A stretch of 64,000 nucleotides of DNA from Micromussa lordhowensis (GCA_964020085.1 OZ026607.1:6963279-7027278), one strand, 5' to 3'; shown: positions 30,522-42,370, numbered from the stretch's first letter. A program made the numbers and translations. The notes: generated by a model not told the origin, from the sequence alone.

Positions 30522-31093
30522 CAAGTTTACTTGATAGATTTGATTTGATTTCAAGGTTATTCTTCGTCTTCCAGTCCATTGGAAGTATCTTTTTGAAAAT
30601 TCCGGTTTTCACCACAGCCATCAAACGGTTTGTGTTAAGAAACAGCAATTCCGCAGCTAGCAACCTCGAATTACTTCCGAACGATCGTTTTGTGGCGGAG
30701 TGTGAAGGTCTTATGTATTTAAAGAGCGTCTTAATCTCAGAGAAGATCTTGTTCAAAGAACTTCATGATATGTCACTGGAGTTAGGGCAACCTCTTGCCA
30801 CCGTCCTAGTATCATCTCAAGAGACTTGCCGTATTTGCAGCAAAGCACTTGTCGTTGAGAGCAAAGTTCATCCAGTGGTGATATACAGTTTATATCGTGG
30901 AACTTATCTCGGATCTTGTATAACCAAGGTTTGCCGAAAATGTAAACTCTATGAACACTACGGCTACTGGTCTCATGGCAAGAAAAAACATTTTACAAAT
31001 GAAAGCCTTCAGTTGGAATTCTTACTATCAACCGAAGATACTGCCTTCGAATTTTCCTTGTTGCAGCAGTATGCCCATTTGCTGGTTCTGGGG

Positions 31094-32828
31094 GGTTGTT
31101 AGTAAAACGCGTAACGGTGTAACGGGTAACGGCGTAACGAGAAACCGCGTAACGGGATTTTTTCCCATTTTTTTTTTTTGCTGTTGTTTCTGAATTTGCT
31201 TGTTCGTTTGCCTTTTTTTATTCAGTCTTTCTTAGTTTTTCTCAGTGAAAAAAAATGTGAACATATGATTATTCGTGTTTGGCGAGGTTTTTCCCGCCCT
31301 TTGGCCAATTTACCACATTTTCGGAGCCACTTTTTTCCGCGGACGCACTTTCTCACGCTTCCAGGATCAGGATGGAGGAGAATGATGACGGTAAGTTTTC
31401 GACTTTCATTTTCAGTCACCTTAGTTTCCTCTCTTTCTGCTTGATCTTTTCAGTTGCAATTTGTTTAGTGTAGTTGCAGGTTTCGGTAATTCTGAGTAAT
31501 TTCTGAACCGGCGCACTATTTTTAAGTTATAGCAACTTGCGTTTACGATTTTCTGCAGAGGTTATTTTCCTTGGGGAGAGAAGGCTTTCTGGTAAGTGAA
31601 AGTTTAATAACCTTACTTAATGTCATGGTATATTACATTTTGTATTAAATATGTAGGTCATCTTTAACGCCTATTAATAGTGGTCTCTGCAGTATTTTTT
31701 AATGTAGATTAGAAGGTTTCACGGTCGCCGACGTCATCTTGGTTGTGGGGCAAACACGGCAAAATTTACAGTGAACCGGTATGGGAAAACGGTGATTTTG
31801 ATGCTCGATAAAGTGAAGAGGGTTGACATCCTACAATTTCTATGAATTACAAACTACTAATACTAGCTAAAAGAGATAACCGAGATCAAAATTTGAGAAT
31901 TGTACTCTTACAAAGAAAGCCGCAATTTTTTTTTTCTCATATATTTGTCTGTAAAATGGAGCCGCCGTTCGCGGAAAAATTTAGAAGCATTTGTATGAAA
32001 CTAAAAAGACGATTTCTCGCTTCTCAGCAAACCGATGCCCTTCAAATTTAATAGGTTAACTCTTTTAGCTAATATCTTTAGTTTGCAATTCACAGAAATT
32101 TCAGAATATCAACTTTCCTCGGGTTATCGAGCATCAAAATCGCTATTTTCCCATACATTCACTGTAAATTTTGCCGTGTTTGCCCCACAACCAAGATGAC
32201 GTCGGCGACCGTGAAACCTTCTAATCTATACTACATTAAAAAATACTACAGAGACCACTATTAATAGGCGTTAAAGATGACCTACATATTTAATACAAAA
32301 TGTAATATACCATGACATTAAGTAAGGTTATTAAACTTTCACTTACCAGAAAGCCTTCTCTCCCCAAGGAAAATAACCTCTGCAGAAAATCGTAAACGCA
32401 AGTTGTTATAACTTAAAAATAGTGCGCCGGTTCAGAAATTACTCAGAATTACCGAAACCTGCAACTACACTAAACAAATTGCAACTGAAAAGATCAAGCA
32501 GAAAGAGAGGAAACTAAGGTGACTGAAAATGAAAGTCGAAAACTTACCGTCATCATTCTCCTCCATCCTGATCCTGGAAGCGTGAGAAAGTGCGTCCGCG
32601 GAAAAAAGTGGCTCCGAAAATGTGGTAAATTGGCCAAAGGGCGGGAAAAACCTCGCCAAACACGAATAATCATATGTTTACATTTTTTTTCACTGAGAAA
32701 AACTAAGAAAGAATAAAAAAGGCAAACGAACAAACAAATTCAGAAACAACAGCAAAAAAAATGGGAAAAAATCCCGTTACGCGGTTTCTCGTTACGCCGT
32801 TACGCCGTTACGCGTTTTACTAACAACC
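31094..32828. mobile_element. Foldback (MULE-like) transposon, 1735 bp
   Basis: The left arm starts GGTTGTTAGTAAAACGCG and the right arm ends with its exact complement. The arms stay nearly identical for about 700 bp and are recognisable for about 790 bp, leaving a short centre at about 31890-32040. GTTCTGGGG stands on both sides (31085-31093 and 32829-32837), a 9-bp target duplication typical of Mutator-like elements. Both arms encode the same short frame. No transposase is present. The insertion breaks the CxC gene. Confidence 0.88.
31372..31591 (+). other. Exon-like segments in the left arm of the foldback element
   Basis: ATGGAGGAGAATGATGACG (31372-31390) is followed by GTAAGT. After acceptor TTCTGCAG, a 33-bp segment (31559-31591) is again followed by GTAAGT. 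The two join in phase to read MEENDDEVIFLGERRLS. The same arrangement is in the right arm on the minus strand (about 32550 to 32332). These look like the first two exons of a lost transposase gene, captured in the inverted repeats. Confidence 0.5.
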
Positions 32829-33391
32829 GTTCTGGGGGCATTACCTTTCAGTACTTTCGCTGCATCCAACAATAGGCTTTTTAATTACCACAATGTGGAT
32901 CCCGAAGTATGTGAAGTTCACCCCAGAGTGAAGAGATTGAAAAAGTATGTAATAAACTGTAAGCTATGTTTATTACTGTAATTTTTAGAACCTGTTAAGT
33001 TTACGTGCTTTTTTTGTTAGATTTTTGGCTTTTTTTTTTTTGGTGTGTGTTTGGTGCCAAATATTTTTTTGGGGGGCAAATTAATATACTTAACGATATT
33101 TTGTTCAATTTTAGTTCTGGTTTTCACTTGGACTTACTTGTTTGAATTATTTTTCTTCCTATTTGACACTATTTGCAAAAATAATTAATTCTTGTTATTA
33201 ATTTTTTGTTTTCATAGATTTATTATAAACTATAGAAATAAATAATGTTTCTAATTTTATCCAATAGGGACAGTGCTATCAATTTAAAGCATCTATTACA
33301 AATGCGTTTGAAGTTAGATCGACGTCGTTTAGAAGAAGCATTTCTTTTGAGTGCATCCTTGGAGTACAATAATCTAAAAGACAACAACTAA

Positions 33392-34798
33392 ATTTCAAAT
33401 CGACATCCTTGCCCTCAAATATTACACTATCATTTTATTCGCAACTAGATAAAAATCCAGTTGCAGATAGAAATACAGTAAATACCGCATTATACCTTAA
33501 CATACATCCATTCCTACAGCCGACAACAACATACACAAAATACTTTCTGACTATTTCAGCCCAAAAGATGCAAATTCTAAATACTGTCCCTACAACAATG
33601 AGGCATTTCACATACCTTCCATCCAAATACAAAAACAATTAAAAGCAACTTTATGAGAAAAATGATATTAACCTTTGAGCTTTTCGTCCGCTCCGTATAA
33701 TTGTGCCGGTTGTTTCTATTTCACGTGACTAGTCGCCAAATGTGTACACTTGAGTTGCCTTACATAACACAAAACAAAGACAATACAGATACAATCGAGA
33801 GTGCCGGTACGCACTGGAAGTCTTTTAAAAACAACATTATGGTTTTGTATCACCATTCCTTAACATAAGTCACTACTTAATTACATTATAACCAAGAGAT
33901 TTCTATCGCGTGATAGTTGATGACAGCGCAGCCCGAGTAAAATATCGCACATTTATATCGAGAGCGAATAATTGCCAACGAGCCAGCCGAGCGAAGACGC
34001 TCGGCTGGCGAGGCGACAGAGAATAGAGCCGCGCGAAGAATGGCGTATGCGAAAAAATTCTCGATCGAGCTCCGAAAGTGTAACTGTAAGGTGTAAGATG
34101 TAACAATGGCTCAGTTTGAGCCAATTGCAAGGACGGAACTATTCGAGTTATTGTAGTTTTTAGCCAATCAGGAGGCGCGTTACATCTAGACTTGTCTCGT
34201 GGAATATCATTGTTGTTGTTGTTGTTGTGTTTATCCAACTGTGAACAATTTCATAGTCTCAGAACATATCGAACCAGTGTGTTTCCTCTCTCACTTTATC
34301 GAAATGAAAGTTCAATTGGGGAGCGTACCCTTTACAAAACTCTTCTTATAATTCGAATATTCAGGAAAAATGTCAGACAAGAGCAAATCCAAGACACAAA
34401 ATCGACACGAAAACGAACCAGCGTGTTCACCACAGAATTGAACGAGCGTGTTCATGAATCGAAACAGTGTATTCCTTCTCTGTTTACCTATATCGAACTG
34501 AAAGTTCCATCGGGCAGCTTTTTTGGAAAGATTGTGTTCACCAGTCGAACCACTAGAGCAAATCCAGTGTTGAAATCTAGCATATCGAACTGAAGCTTGA
34601 GTCGGCAGTATTTCCGAACAGAACTGAACGAGCATGTTTATCATACAGTCGAATCCAGTGTTCAAAACACAAATCGGATCTGTTTTGCCACAGAATTAAA
34701 CGAGTCATGTTCATCAATCAAACTAGCGTGTTCACTTTCACTTTGACTTTGCTCATCATATTGAACTGAAAGTTCAACCGCGCAGGGATACATATATC
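33392..34798. repeat. Interior of composite element with degenerate tandem repeats
   Basis: No gene supported. At about 34250-34760 a unit with AACGAGCGTGTTCA and ATCGAACTGAAAGTTC recurs about four to five times with drift. A strong hairpin, CCAGCCGAGCG against CGCTCGGCTGG, lies at about 33981-34009. Confidence 0.6.
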
Positions 34799-34869
34799 TT
34801 ATTAGACGTTTTGGTGTGTAGTATCGCTGTATATTTTTACGAGTTGTGCAGTATTTTGACGAGCCCGTA

Positions 34870-34900
<31 letters not shown>

Positions 34901-35332
34901 GATTTCTTTTCCCAACATTCTGACTTGCCAAGGTTTTGAACTTCACGCGGCCGGGAGGAATGAGACGAGTACAAATATCTGTTATTTTTACTCGTTCGCG
35001 CGATATTTGTACTCTAGGAAGCAGAGTTGGATAATAAATTCCATTATTATCCAACTCTGCTTCCTAGAGTACAAATATCGCGCGAAACGAGTACAAATAA
35101 CAGATATTTGTACTCGTCCCATTCCTCCCGGCCGCGTGAAGTTCAAAACCTTGGCAAGTCAGAATTTTGGGAAAAGAAATCGTTGGATAATAAATCTCTT
35201 ATTGGACGCTTTGGTGTGTAGTATCGCTGTATATTTTTACTCGTTGTTTTTATTTTGACTCGCCCTTCGGGCTCGTCAAAATACTGCACAACTCGTAAAA
35301 ATATACAGCGATACTACACACCAAAGCGTCTA
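34799..35332. mobile_element. Mirror-symmetric cluster of palindromic modules (A-B-B'-A')
   Basis: Module A (34799-34883, internally shortened) has ends TTATTAGACGTTTTGGTG. Module B (34889-35037) runs TTATTATCCAACG to GTTGGATAATAA. An inverted B copy (35044-35193) and an inverted A copy (35199-35332) follow, so the whole block folds on itself. The same A-B pair, in single copy, is at 39531-39809. Confidence 0.8.
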
Positions 35333-35335
35333 ATT

Positions 35336-35337
35336 AA

Positions 35338-35411
<74 letters not shown>

Positions 35412-35412
35412 A

Positions 35413-35449
<37 letters not shown>

Positions 35450-35593
35450 TTTTATTAAAAACGCCTCCCAAAAATAGAAAACTAGGCTACAATAAAAACA
35501 AAAAGGCCCAAAAATCACCCATACGCTCGCCATCTTTGTAGATCATGGTATAATGGCTCATATACCATGATGGCTAAGCCAATGAAAACTCTC

Positions 35594-35627
<34 letters not shown>

Positions 35628-35640
35628 TAAGATATATGTA
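35336..35640. mobile_element. Palindromic MITE (family P), long form
   Basis: The palindromic core at 35336-35451 (AACAATTATTCC and its complement, arms GGATATGAGATGAT) is followed by a tail with ATCATGGTATAATGGCTCAT and ends near CCAGTTTTTAATAAT. It is the best-preserved copy in the window. Confidence 0.8.
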
Positions 35641-36680
35641 CTCTTGATATTCAGGGATTGCGTGACGAACGTTACCGGCCGGTAAACGGGTAATAATTTT
35701 TCTCTCGGTAATGTTTGCAACAGAAGAGAACCAAAAATCCGTTATGCTGTATTAATAAACCTCTTATTATAGCACAAATTATTCGCTCGTTGGCACTCTA
35801 TCGATAGGTATACCTAGTCTAATTGTTTGAGTAAAAATCTAGTAATTAATCAAATTGATCCTAAATCCGCTTCATGGGCACTTCGAAAAAACAAAGAAGC
35901 TACCCCAAGTGCCAGCTGCTACACTACTCACTAGCTATCACAGAATAGAAAATGAGGAGCTAGCAAATCTGAAAAACCCATATGTGATAGACACTAGTAG
36001 ATTTCTACTAAATGACATGACATGACATGACATGCTTTTTCGGGAACAAATTTACGCGGCAAAGCATGGCCAAAACTGTTTGGCCGCGACCCAATGCTTA
36101 GATTCCTTGCCCCCAACTGTAAAATAATTCGCTATAAATATTCCTTTTTCCAACTATGCATAACTCTCGTACAAGATGGGAAGAAATCTCGTTTATTTAT
36201 GTGTAGCAAGCTTGTTGGTCCAAACGTAAATTATTCCCCTTTTGTTTCCATATGCAAATATGTATTGACAGTGGCACTACAGATAACATTTCATGTTACG
36301 CAATCGAACTCGGTTATTCTGAAGCTTAATAAGTTCCCTAAAATTAACAGCTCGTAATTGCACTGAAATAATTTTGCTCACCACAACATTTCGCAAATGA
36401 TAAAATGGCTCACTATAAACAGACAAATATCCCAACAAAAACCATCCGTCAAAGCTGACTAATCGTAATAAGCCGTGAAGACATTTACATCACACACCAT
36501 AATACCGCAATGAATATTTTCTAAATCCACAACACACTGACACAAGCTCGCAAAAAAACAATCCGCACATTTTTATCGAGTAAAACCGATCCATTCAGTT
36601 CAAGAAGAATTGCAGAGTTCCGCCGACATTTCCTCACACACCAATACACCGCAATGAATATTCTCTGTTCAAAGTCGGCA
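35641..36680. other. Interior of composite element, no gene supported
   Basis: It holds a (TGACA)n run at about 36013-36033. A frame of 87 codons at 36094-36357 has no recognisable domain. AATATTCTCT and ACACCGCAATG blocks near 36490 and 36640 announce the satellite that follows. Confidence 0.5.
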
Positions 36681-36689
36681 ACTGCAACC

Positions 36690-37745
36690 CGTCACAAACT
36701 GTCACCATCCGTCACCGTTGTGACGGCGTGTTTAGATAACGGCTTAATTCGTAGTAACACTGGTCTGTACATACGACCAAGTCTTGAAGCCAGTTAGTTC
36801 GTCGGTAGGAATCGTACTATTACCGACCTCGAGGTCGCCACTAACCAAGTGACTTAGTGGCTACCTTTCCGTCGGAATATATACATAGAACCTCGAAGTC
36901 GCCACGATCCGTCCCGATCGGGACGATCCGCCGAAATTACCTCGCACACCATTACACCGCCATGAATATTTTCTAAGTCAATCGAAAACTGGCTAACCGT
37001 CACGAACCGTCACCATCCGTCACCACCGTGACGGGTCGTCACGATCCGTCCCGATCAGGACGATCCGCCGACATTTCCTCGCACACCATTACACCGCCAT
37101 GAATATTTTCTAAGACTATCGAAAACAGACAAACCGTCACGAACCGTCAACCATCCGTCAACAAAGTGACGGGTCGTCACGATCCGTCCCGATCGGGACG
37201 ATCCGCCGACATTTCCTCGCACACCATAACACCGCAATGATTATTCTCTATCAACATCGCCAACTGACAAACAGTCACGAACTGTCACCATCCGTCACCG
37301 TTGTGACGGGTCGTCACGATCCGTCCCGATCGGGACGATCCGCCGAAATTACCTCGCACACCATTACACTGCCATGAATACTTTCTAAGTCAATCGACAA
37401 CTGACTAACCGTCACGAACCGTCACCATCCGTCACCACTGTGACGGGTCGTCACGATCCGTCCCGATCGGGACGATCCGCCGAAATTTCCTCGCACACCA
37501 TTACACCGCCATGAATATTTTCTAAGTCTATCGAAAAAAGACAAACCGTCACGAACCGTCACCATCCGTCAACAGAGTGACGGGTCGTCACGATCCGTCC
37601 CGATCGGGACGATCCGCCGACATCTTTTCCCCTCTCCATAACAAAACCATGAAAAATTTCTAAGTCTATCGCGATCTGACACAAAGAGACGAGCCGTCAC
37701 GATCCGTCACGGATGGAAGACGGTTTGACGACCCGTTACGGATCG
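36690..37745. repeat. Subterminal satellite, six units of about 137 bp
   Basis: The dyad GATCCGTCCCGATCGGGAC followed by GATCCGCCGA occurs at 36906, 37043, 37181, 37318, 37455 and 37592. Each is followed by CTCGCACACCATTACACCGC and CCGTCACGAACCGTC. The GATCCG/GACGGGTCG words are shared with both element ends, so the array may hold transposase binding sites. Confidence 0.85.
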
Positions 37746-37765
37746 TGTATATTGGACAACCCTCA

Positions 37766-38400
37766 ACCAGTAGAAGCTAGTGCAAAATCTCTTGAACACT
37801 GGTCCAATGCAGACTTTATTTTACCATTGGATGTTGTTCATGTATGACTCAAATTGTAGCAGTATGTGTTTGAATGTTGATATACTTGGAAGAAAAGTAG
37901 GAAAGTTATTAGCTGACAAACACAATGACTGTTATTGTTGACCATTTTTTGTACATACATGGCTACACGGCAGTCTAAAAAATTCCAGTCCATTGAACTG
38001 TAAGGAAGCCAGGGTGTTATGTTTTGATTCACCCATTCTCCCGGTCTTCACACCTGTAACAAATGCAGTACTTTGTGGGTGAATTATATAAAAAACAGGG
38101 TATTACTCACCCATAACATCAAGGACTTTTCAACTACACCCTGCCGTAACAGGTGTCACGGGTTGCGGCCCTTAATGACAGCCCTGGGAGCCATTTGCTG
38201 TTTTAGTTTACCACAGTTACCAAACAACAGACACAACCCAGTCACAACTCCTACGTGGCAAGCACCGTAGAATGAATTTGGTTGGCCCGCATTAAAGCAA
38301 AGAAAGGCCAAACAAAAATCAACAGCTAAGCGTTGTTTTTTTAATCCATGTCGTACCTCTGACTCTCAATTATTATAATTACTATCTGCAGCTGAAATTT
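37766..38400. other. Spacer, nothing recognised
   Basis: Noncoding stretch between the composite element and the next SINE. Short frames only. Confidence 0.4.
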
Positions 38401-38995
38401 AGTTCAGGTTCGAATCATGGCTGGGGACATTGTGTTATGTTCCTGGGCAAGACACTTTACTTTCACAGTACCTCTCTCTACATGATGACATGCAAGTGGG
38501 TCTGGACTGGAAGTACGGCCAACTCTCTGCTAACGGACACTCCTGTAAGCAGACAGCGCTACTTACAGACACTGTTTTCAATTCCCCTTTTTCCCTTTTT
38601 TTCTTATGGAAATAATTCTTGTAAGCGGACAGCTCTACTAATGGACAATTTTTTCAATTCGTTAGGGTGTCTGCTTACGAGAGAGTTGACTGTACCCAAT
38701 TTCCAAACTATATGTTCTTTATGTGTGTTTCCTGTGACAAAATTCTTTTTGCCTGCTGCTGCTGGCAATTTTAACATTTATTGCTTCATTGGCATTGATT
38801 CTCTGACATTCCTTTGAGGTACTTCCAGATAGACCCCATTGCGTCTCATCATGGATGGGTACCGATGAATTTAATGCAGGGGGTAACCCTGTGATGCACT
38901 AGCATCCATTCAGGGGGGAGTAGAAATACTCTTAGTCGCTTCAAGCTACTGAAACTGGAGATAAGTGCCAGCCTGATGATCCACTTGGCTCATAT
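38401..38995 (+). mobile_element. SINE (family A) split by a small MITE
   Basis: The 5' part (38401-38485) has GGTTCGAATCATGGC, a B box, and GGGCAAGACACTTTACTTTC. The 3' part resumes near 38850 with GATGGGTACC and AGTAGAAATACTCTTAGTCG. Between them, 38512-38696 is bounded by inverted GTACGGCCAACTCTCT and AGAGAGTTGACTGTAC and contains GTAAGCAGACAGC-type repeats. It looks like a MITE. Confidence 0.65.
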
Positions 38996-39530
38996 ACAAA
39001 CTTTATCTAATGAGATCATGGTTTTTTTTTTGCAGATAGACTTATCACGGTCACCTTGCTTCCTCATGTCAAGGGGGCACTCTGGAACTGGCATATGTCA
39101 GCATCCTCTAACACTTGTTGAACCAGTTTGAAACACAGTGATCGATAGGCATGCACAAAGGGCACAAGTGGAAGCTCAAAGCATGGTTTAGGCCCTCTCT
39201 CCATCACACAATGCTTTACTCACTATGGAGTTGTGTGAAAGAGAGAGGGCTAGAATTCAGTGGAAATGAGTGGAAGTTGCTTGCAGTAAACTGAAGGTAG
39301 AGTAATACAATTTCTAGAAAGCACTTCAAATTGTTCAATAATCAACATCTTTAGTTACAGGTACTTGTAGTTTTGTAGAATATTTTACTGTAATGGAAAG
39401 CCCATGCCAAGGAGGATAGTGAATGCGATCACCATGCAAAGTTTAGATGTGATATGCATGTAAATTGTTAAACGTATTATCCACTGAGCGAGTCAGTTGT
39501 TAACTTTCACAGTAAACTAATAAATATATC
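38996..39530. other. Spacer, nothing recognised
   Basis: Noncoding. A weak inverted repeat around GGCCCTCTCTC and GAGAGAGGGC at 39192-39250 may be an old MITE. Confidence 0.4.
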
Positions 39531-39653
39531 TTATTAGACGTTTTGGTGTGTAGTATCGCTGTATATTTTTACGAGTTGTGCAGTGTTTTGACGAGCCCGT
39601 AGGGCGAGTCAAAATACAAACAACGAGTAAAAGTATACAGCGATACTACACAC

Positions 39654-39685
<32 letters not shown>

Positions 39686-39809
39686 GATTTCTGACTTGCC
39701 AAGGTTTTGAACTTCACGCGGCCGGGAGGAATGAGGCGAGTACAAATATCTGTTGTTTGTACTCGTTTCGCGCGATATTTGTACTTTAGGAAGCAGAGTT
39801 GGATAATAA
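39531..39809. mobile_element. Adjacent palindromic modules A and B
   Basis: Module A (39531-39668) is a full palindrome with TTATTAGACGTTTTGGTG at both ends and GACGAGCCCGTAGGGCGAG in the centre. Module B (39674-39809) starts TTATTATCCAACG and ends GTTGGATAATAA. The same pair is present, duplicated in mirror image, at 34799-35332. Confidence 0.8.
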
Positions 39810-40418
39810 AGACCAGTATCAAATGTTACTTGAAAAAAATCAATATATGGAATAGGTGGGGCGAACTTTAAGTAGTGTGATACTACTGTGCTATAATGCT
39901 CATTTTGGTAATCGTTTGAAATAACAGTAATCTCAAGTGGGAGGCTTGATTCAATACTCGTGTGGGTAGCTCACATGCACACTCCTTTAAAAACCCATTG
40001 AGAGGTGGACAGGTTTCTTGGCATGCTTTCGTTGGAAATGTGATTATAAATGCCTGAATACCCGGTCTAGATTACTAGGTATTTAAATATCCAAGCCGTT
40101 ACTGTAGTTTCGAAATTAAACGTTGGATGGTTACATGTACCTTACGAGTAGCCTGCCTCAGACAGAAGTACAAGTCAGGCTAAACCACAGGCTACCTTAT
40201 TTGTTGCTTTCTAGTTTACATGTGTTATTTTTAGTCATCACTTACGGGTTACAAGTGTATTTTGTTTTATCTGCACATCAGTAATCCTGTGGTAAACATT
40301 TTTCTGTTTGTTTATGCCAAAAATCAGTTGTCTCTGGCTGATCAATCTTCTTATGCTACCATAAACGGTTTCTCTCTGAAAAACAACCATTTTTATGACG
40401 TCGACGTTTCTTTGTGTT

Positions 40419-40564
40419 AATAGACCAATTTCGATGTATTTAAATTCAGCCTAAAACAATAGACCTTAGGACGAGGCTCTGGGAAATAACTATAGTGGTT
40501 GTAGAGTTTATTCCCCAGAGCCTTGTTTTTAGGCTGAATTTTAATATATCGAAATTGGTCTATT
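40419..40564. repeat. Inverted repeat element of 146 bp
   Basis: AATAGACCAATTTCGAT at the left is matched by ATCGAAATTGGTCTATT at the right. Inner arms continue through AAATTCAGCCTAAAA and AGGCTCTGGG. Confidence 0.8.
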
Positions 40565-42370
40565 GCGTAACTGTTTCAATTTTAAGCGAAAATTATTATT
40601 ATGGATGTATTGATTTTGCTCATTTCGTCTAAGTTTTCTTTTCAACCTGAGTTGTTAGCGATGCCATACACCTGATGCAGCCCAATAGGGCTGAAATGGC
40701 TGTTTGTGGCTGCTTATACTCAGGCTGCGTCTTCGAAGAAGTGAATTACCTACTAATTCAATTATACATGTAGTTAAAGAAGGGGAAAGCTAAAAAAAAG
40801 GTATGATTGGAAAAAACGAAACAAAACAAACGTGACAACTTTAAACGTAATTAACCATTTAACATAGATAACAAAATTGTACATATAGCTTGGTTATTTT
40901 TTTCAACGTTTCTGTTTGCTACGTTAGCCGCTTTGTACGAGTAGTTTTTCTTTCAATAATGCCAAGAAAGTGGGAAACGTGGGGGATTTGGAGTCTGCTT
41001 TCTGTGTAAAAAGTGAAAGTTTGTGATTATGATATAGTAATTTTGGAGAAAATATCTTCAGCTTTTTAACCGTATAATCTCTTGAGTTCACGATAGAAAC
41101 AGTGCAGTAACTCTTTAAGAGCCCCCATACGCTTCTCCTGGTTTCCATATCGAACATTGCTCATTGTTATGGTTAGGATTTTTTGAGACAATAAAGCTGT
41201 TGTCTGTCCTTAGAGATGATTTTTCTATCCGGTATCGGCAGATTGCAGTCGGCTTAAGTCGGATCCAATCGGCAAATTGTCGGTGGTGACACTTTTGTTT
41301 CCAGTGGTAGTCTACTTGGGGAAACACAGACGGACCAACGGGAGGGGGGGAGAGTTAGTAATTTTCAAGGGTACGCCGAAAGCTTAAGTAAAACTGTTGT
41401 CATACCTCGCGTGGACAGGCTAATTGGAACTTCAATTCGATTGTTTTTCAAGAGGAAGTTAAACCGTTAAGCCGTCAGTGAAAAATTACTTACAGTCCAG
41501 TACTTGCTTCATGTTTTCGCGAGCAAGCGGCTAGGAGCAGCTGCGAGCGATAAAACTGGGCGGCTGCTCGCTAGTTTTGCTTTTGACTGACTAAAATTGA
41601 AAGTGACTTCTATTTGAATTTACTTCGTGCTTGGTTTATTATTCAACCACTCTCGCAAGGAACATAATACCGAAAAAAAAAAACAGAAAGAAAACAACAG
41701 CGTTGTCTGCAAGCCCTAAGAAAACAAAATGTGTTATTTTCGCACCATTTTCCGTTTGAGTGATTTCACTTTTCGGCTGAGGGCCAGAAAGATCTAGACA
41801 AGAAAACTTTCCTTATCCTTGTCATCCACGGACTTAAAACAAAATGGTAGTTACGACGCCGAATTTCTTGCGCAAACCGGCCTTTTTCGCACAAAGAATC
41901 CCTCTATCGCGCACACTCGCGATTCGTGCTCTACCCCAGTACAGATTTACTAACATGCGTAGGTGGTTATTTTAACGTTTATTGATATTAAAAACATCAA
42001 GACGGCGAAGAGGAAGGAAATTTAACAAATAGAAAAATTTACAGCTGAATATGAAATTAAATGAGAAAGCTTTGAGGATAAATGTCATTGCTCAGGAACA
42101 GATGGTGTTTCCTCGCGGCGTGCGTTGGACTGGCCCCTGAAGTAGTAGAACGTAAGCACAAAGCAGAACATAAACACAAAAAAGGGAACTATGAAAGAGA
42201 AAAGCTAACAAAAACAAAAACAACTGTCAGATAATAAATCAATTTCAGTAAAAAGTTCGCAGCAAACAAAAGAAAACTTGAATAGTCAATTCATCTATCA
42301 AGCCAATCGGGAACTGGTCAGTTTGTGAGTTCGGAATATACCTGTAGATGGTGAAGAATACATAGAGGAT
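40565..42370. other. Spacer, no gene supported
   Basis: Noncoding with scattered short frames. No repeat shared with other parts of the window was noticed. Confidence 0.4.

Larger units (their letters stand above)
30518..33391 (+). pseudogene. KDZ-associated CxC5-like cysteine-cluster gene, interrupted
   Basis: Coding parts are 30518-31093, 32838-32944 and 33268-33391. The first breaks off in a stop inside the inserted element (31094-32828). Leaving out that element and one target copy keeps the frame, and a GT-AG intron at 32945-33267 joins the last part in phase (268 residues). The protein has CRICSKAL at about residues 105-112, then VCRKCKLYEHYGYW, which forms the CxxC pairs, a helical segment, and DRRRLEEAFLL near the end. 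These match the CxC5-type domain found beside KDZ transposases. The usual following parts of such proteins are missing. Function is unknown in the family; DNA binding or a transposition accessory role is suspected. Confidence 0.75.
28417..37758. mobile_element. Composite 9.3-kb DNA transposon with KDZ-associated cargo
   Basis: The left end, TGTCCAATATAC then CGATCCGTAACGGGTCG, is matched in reverse at the right end at about 37728-37758, giving terminal inverted repeats of about 30 bp. Possible target copies are ACACTCA (28410-28416) and ACCCTCA (37759-37765), which differ by one base. Inside each end lie GATCCG/GACGGGTCG-rich subterminal repeats: a short block on the left and a 137-bp satellite on the right. 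The interior carries a CxC cysteine-cluster gene of the kind that accompanies Kyakuja-Dileera-Zisupton (KDZ) transposons. No KDZ transposase is visible, so the copy should be non-autonomous. Later insertions and tandem arrays enlarge it. Confidence 0.65.

Noticed and set aside
36690..37745. CRISPR-like array
   Set aside because: Units are about 137 bp, contiguous and without unique spacers; the context is a eukaryotic transposon end.
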